Source of the DNA: Proteobacteria bacterium UBA1148
GTDB lineage: Bacteria; Pseudomonadota; Gammaproteobacteria; Steroidobacterales; Rariloculaceae
Length of the DNA: 25,498 bases
Assembly (NCBI GenBank): GCA_002311835.1
Contig: DBZY01000076.1
Coordinates: 39,330-64,827, forward strand
Direction of reading: 5' to 3'
Part shown: in pieces, positions 23,114 to 25,498 of the stretch
How positions within the stretch are numbered: the first letter of the stretch is position 1
Layout of the letters: the number at the start of each line of letters is the position of its first letter
The notes under the pieces: generated by a model
What the model saw: only the letters and a program-made list of their open reading frames with translations
Told to the model about the DNA's origin: nothing
The model's database searches: none
Made by a program: the position numbers and the translations under genes

Positions 23114-24004
23114 ATGACAGCAGAAGATAAAAAAATTGACCAACGTGTATTTGATCTCTATGACGAGTATTGTCATGGAAAAATAGATCGACGTGAGTTT
23201 CTCAGTCGTTCAGCAACCATCATGATCGGCGGAGTTTCGGCGTTGTGGATGGCGCAAGCGTTACTGCCCCGCTATGCTGAGGCGCAAACAATTTCCTTTA
23301 CTGATTCCCGAATTAATGCGACTTATGTTGAATACCCATCACCCGGCGGCACGTCTGGGACAATGCGTGGTTATCTCGTGGAACCTACAAGCGAAGGACC
23401 ATTTCCGACCGTGTTGGTTATACATGAAAACCGTGGTTTAAATCCCCACATTGAAGATGTTGCAAGGCGCGCAGCTGCTGCCGGATTTCTAGCGCTAGCT
23501 CCCGATGGGTTATCTCCCGTCGGCGGTTATCCAGGCAACGATGATGATGGTCGTGAATTACAGCGTAGTCTTGAGCCAGCTGAGTTGGATCAGGATATGA
23601 TCAATAGCGCCCGTTTTCTCAAAGCTCACGAACTGTCAAGTGGACAGCTTGGTGCGACGGGATTCTGTTGGGGCGGCGGAATGACCAATCGGCTGGCTGC
23701 TGTTCTAGGGAGTGACCTACAGGCCGGCGTACCATTCTATGGTGCTTCGGTGTCAGCCGAGGACGTTGCTAGTATCGAAGCAGCAATAATGATCAACTAT
23801 GCTGGTACCGATCAGCGTATCAACTCGATGTGGCCAGACTACGAATCAGCACTTCAGGCGAACAACGTGGACTATACGATGCATATTTATGAGGGAACTC
23901 TTCACGGTTTTCATAACAACTCAACGCCGCGCTACAACAAGCCGGCTGCTGATCTCGCGTGGAATCGTACAGTCGGATTTTTCCGGGAGCACCTTGCGGG
24001 CTAA
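23114..24004 (+). CDS. Tat-exported dienelactone-hydrolase-family protein
   Basis: A 296-residue alpha/beta hydrolase. AAGGAG (23101-23106) lies 7 nt before ATG 23114; a longer frame from 23072 has no such site. The N-terminus has a cytoplasmic-looking stretch, then IDRREFLSRS (R26 R27), a Tat signal, a hydrophobic segment and AEAQ. The catalytic set of dienelactone hydrolases is present: C185 in GFCWGGG, an aspartate in NYAGTDQRIN, and a histidine in TLHGFHN. The family hydrolyses enol lactones from aromatic degradation, but exported relatives are poorly characterised and the substrate here is unknown. It is 96 bp after the DUF6152 gene, so it may be cotranscribed with it or have its own promoter. 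It converges on the cupin gene. Confidence 0.93.
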   Translation: MTAEDKKIDQRVFDLYDEYCHGKIDRREFLSRSATIMIGGVSALWMAQALLPRYAEAQTISFTDSRINATYVEYPSPGGTSGTMRGYLVEPTSEGPFPTVLVIHENRGLNPHIEDVARRAAAAGFLALAPDGLSPVGGYPGNDDDGRELQRSLEPAELDQDMINSARFLKAHELSSGQLGATGFCWGGGMTNRLAAVLGSDLQAGVPFYGASVSAEDVASIEAAIMINYAGTDQRINSMWPDYESALQANNVDYTMHIYEGTLHGFHNNSTPRYNKPAADLAWNRTVGFFREHLAG

Positions 24005-24036
24005 ATTTATCTTGGTGATGGGATCGGGCGGCGGCC

Positions 24037-24555
24037 TTATTTTCCCAGGTTGCCGTTTGCGTCCAGTTTTAGCCCAGTTTCTCTGGCCTTCGTAAGCACT
24101 GCTTCAGGCCATAGTACTCGACCAGCGTCTGTGCCACCGACGATCGTCATCATGTAGGCGTAATTTTCATCGATATTGCGAAAGCCGCGCATAACACTGG
24201 CAGGGACCGAAACCATGTCTAGTGGTTCCAGCATCATCTCTTGGTCGCCTTTATCTCCCTAAAATACAGACCAACGCCCGGTCATAGCAAAGAAAACCTC
24301 AACAGTGTCATGGGAGTGTAACGAGCCCGATTTTCCAGGGTCAGCACCTATATAGGTAACGTTAAAACCCTCTACAGCAGTGATGGCAGGTGCGATCGTG
24401 ACGTCTTCTGTGACACCGCTACCGATTACAGTAAATATATCCCGTTCACAGCCGGGAATTCGCATATCGACGAATGCTTCTTTGCTAGGGACAAGTTCTT
24501 TAAAGCGTGCGGTACGCGATAACATCTCCTCCATGGAAGCCTCTCTCGTAGTCAT
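24037..24555 (-). pseudogene. Cupin-domain gene with a single in-frame TAG at codon 99
   Basis: Two open segments, 24555-24262 and 24258-24037, lie in the same frame and are separated only by TAG (24259-24261). Together they encode 172 residues apart from that codon. The first half has the cupin metal-site stretch HSHDTVEVFFAMTG; the text continues across the stop as GRWSVF-stop-GDKGDQE-MMLEPLDMVSVP. In cupins of this type a tryptophan commonly occupies the stopped position, so TGG to TAG is the simplest explanation. No frameshift or deletion is present, and the downstream half keeps good protein-like sequence, so the change is recent, a sequencing error, or suppressed. GAGAGGGA precedes the ATG. 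The product would be a small cytoplasmic beta-barrel of unknown activity. Confidence 0.88.
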
Positions 24556-24694
24556 GAATTCCCTCTCAGATATTTTAGGTGGGGATGGTATTTAGTCATA
24601 ATCCCATTAGAGGGGAAGTATAACTTGAAGAGCAACTCCATCTAGTGGTCTTAAACCCTCAAGCTGCACTAATTTTTTCCTATTGGAATCCGGC

Positions 24695-25486
24695 TTATCC
24701 TGTAGCGAAGCCAAATCCTATTAGTGTCACTGCTCCGACGATCCATGCGTACCAGGCGAACAGATAAAAACGTCGGGCGCGAAGGAACCAGACAAAGACC
24801 CACAGCGCTACTAAGCCGCTCAGTAGGGCTGAGGTTCCGCCAAATGCGATTGTCTGTAAAAGAGGTGCGGAGACGGTAGTAAGTTCCGGTAACAACAATA
24901 CACCTGCCCCCGAGATCGCAATCACACCAAGTAGAAAGGAAAACTCCGCTGCGGCCAAAGGTGCAAGCCCTAGAGCGAGCGCTACGCTAACAGTGGAGCC
25001 GCTACGAGAGATGCCCGGAAGGATCGCGACTGCTTGTGCACAGCCGATTAGAAATGCGCCTAACCAAGTAGGTTCAACTGATTCCCCTCGTCCGAGGGTA
25101 TAGCGCGTACTCCAAACCACTCCACCTGTTATCAACAGGCATATGCCGACTACGGTGGGAGACTCGAACTGTAGCTCTATCCAGTCTCTAGCCAATAATG
25201 CAGCCGTTACAACAGGCAATGTCCCAATAAAGAGCTTGCCGATATAACGCAGAGCATCGCCGTTTGCTGAAATTGCTCCGAGTGTTAGCACGCCAATCCG
25301 ACGTCGATAGAAAAGCAAAATAGCGATCATAGTTGCCATGTGAACGGCAACTTCAAACAAAATACCCTCCCCCAGTTCTGTGCCTAACAGCGATTGAGCA
25401 ATGACTAGGTGTCCAGAGCTCGAAACAGGCAAAAATTCTGTTAGGCCTTGCAGAATGCCAAGCAGAAGAGACTCTAGGGTTTCCAT
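24695..25486 (-). CDS. uppP: Undecaprenyl-diphosphatase (BacA/UppP family)
   Basis: A 263-residue integral membrane protein with about eight hydrophobic segments. It recycles the lipid carrier for peptidoglycan and other surface glycans by dephosphorylating undecaprenyl diphosphate and confers bacitracin tolerance. The two active-site regions are present: EFLPVSSSGHL near the N-terminus (with E17 in TEFLP), and LPGISRSGSTVSVALALGL in the middle. Length is close to the usual 265-275. The ATG at 25486 lies 12 bp from the window edge, so its upstream signals are outside. The downstream 139 bp to the cupin gene show no clear terminator. Confidence 0.96.
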   Translation of the reverse strand: METLESLLLGILQGLTEFLPVSSSGHLVIAQSLLGTELGEGILFEVAVHMATMIAILLFYRRRIGVLTLGAISANGDALRYIGKLFIGTLPVVTAALLARDWIELQFESPTVVGICLLITGGVVWSTRYTLGRGESVEPTWLGAFLIGCAQAVAILPGISRSGSTVSVALALGLAPLAAAEFSFLLGVIAISGAGVLLLPELTTVSAPLLQTIAFGGTSALLSGLVALWVFVWFLRARRFYLFAWYAWIVGAVTLIGFGFATG

Positions 25487-25498
25487 AGTCAGATGATA

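Overview
The window is about 25.5 kb of densely coding, medium-GC bacterial DNA that looks chromosomal. The most likely source is an uncultured, probably marine, gammaproteobacterium. This rests on several Tat- and lipoprotein-exported oxidoreductases, solute-binding proteins of the TctC and TRAP types, a DUF6152 protein, a TonB-dependent receptor and a bfd/bfr pair. I cannot place it more precisely from sequence alone. I see no rRNA, tRNA, CRISPR array, transposase or integrase.

Layout. (1) 1-2804, minus strand: a Tat-exported amidohydrolase followed by a secreted protein with one c-type haem motif, which runs off the left edge. (2) 3012-5844, plus strand: a response regulator, a sensor kinase and a secreted lectin-like protein, closed by a strong intrinsic terminator. 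(3) 5967-7903: an alpha/beta hydrolase converging, with a 2-nt gap, on an orphan TctC-type binding protein. (4) 8062-11092, plus strand: a Tat-exported FMN alpha-hydroxy-acid dehydrogenase with an internal CxxCH, then a lipoprotein FAD oxidoreductase with a C-terminal tail carrying two CxxCH motifs. This is the most unusual part of the window and looks like a periplasmic flavin-to-haem electron-transfer module. (5) 11440-16090: an iron locus. A TonB-dependent receptor is divergent from bfd, and bfr is divergent from a secreted cyclase-family protein. Each divergent gap holds a copy of the same 37-bp Fur-like element (33/37 identical). (6) 16092-19039: a family-4 glycosyltransferase divergent from a glutamine-dependent asparagine synthetase that seems short at its C-terminus. 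(7) 19412-24004, plus strand: a possible operon of a secreted TPR protein, an orphan TRAP binding lipoprotein, a secreted protein of unknown function, a DUF6152 protein and a Tat-exported dienelactone-hydrolase-like protein. (8) 24037-25486, minus strand: a cupin gene interrupted by a single in-frame TAG, and uppP.

Together the genes suggest a cell that captures small organic acids with periplasmic binding proteins and processes them outside the cytoplasm with exported hydrolases and dehydrogenases. Electrons would pass to c-type haems, alongside iron uptake and storage under shared control. That metabolic reading is inference; the gene identities and motifs are read directly from the sequence.
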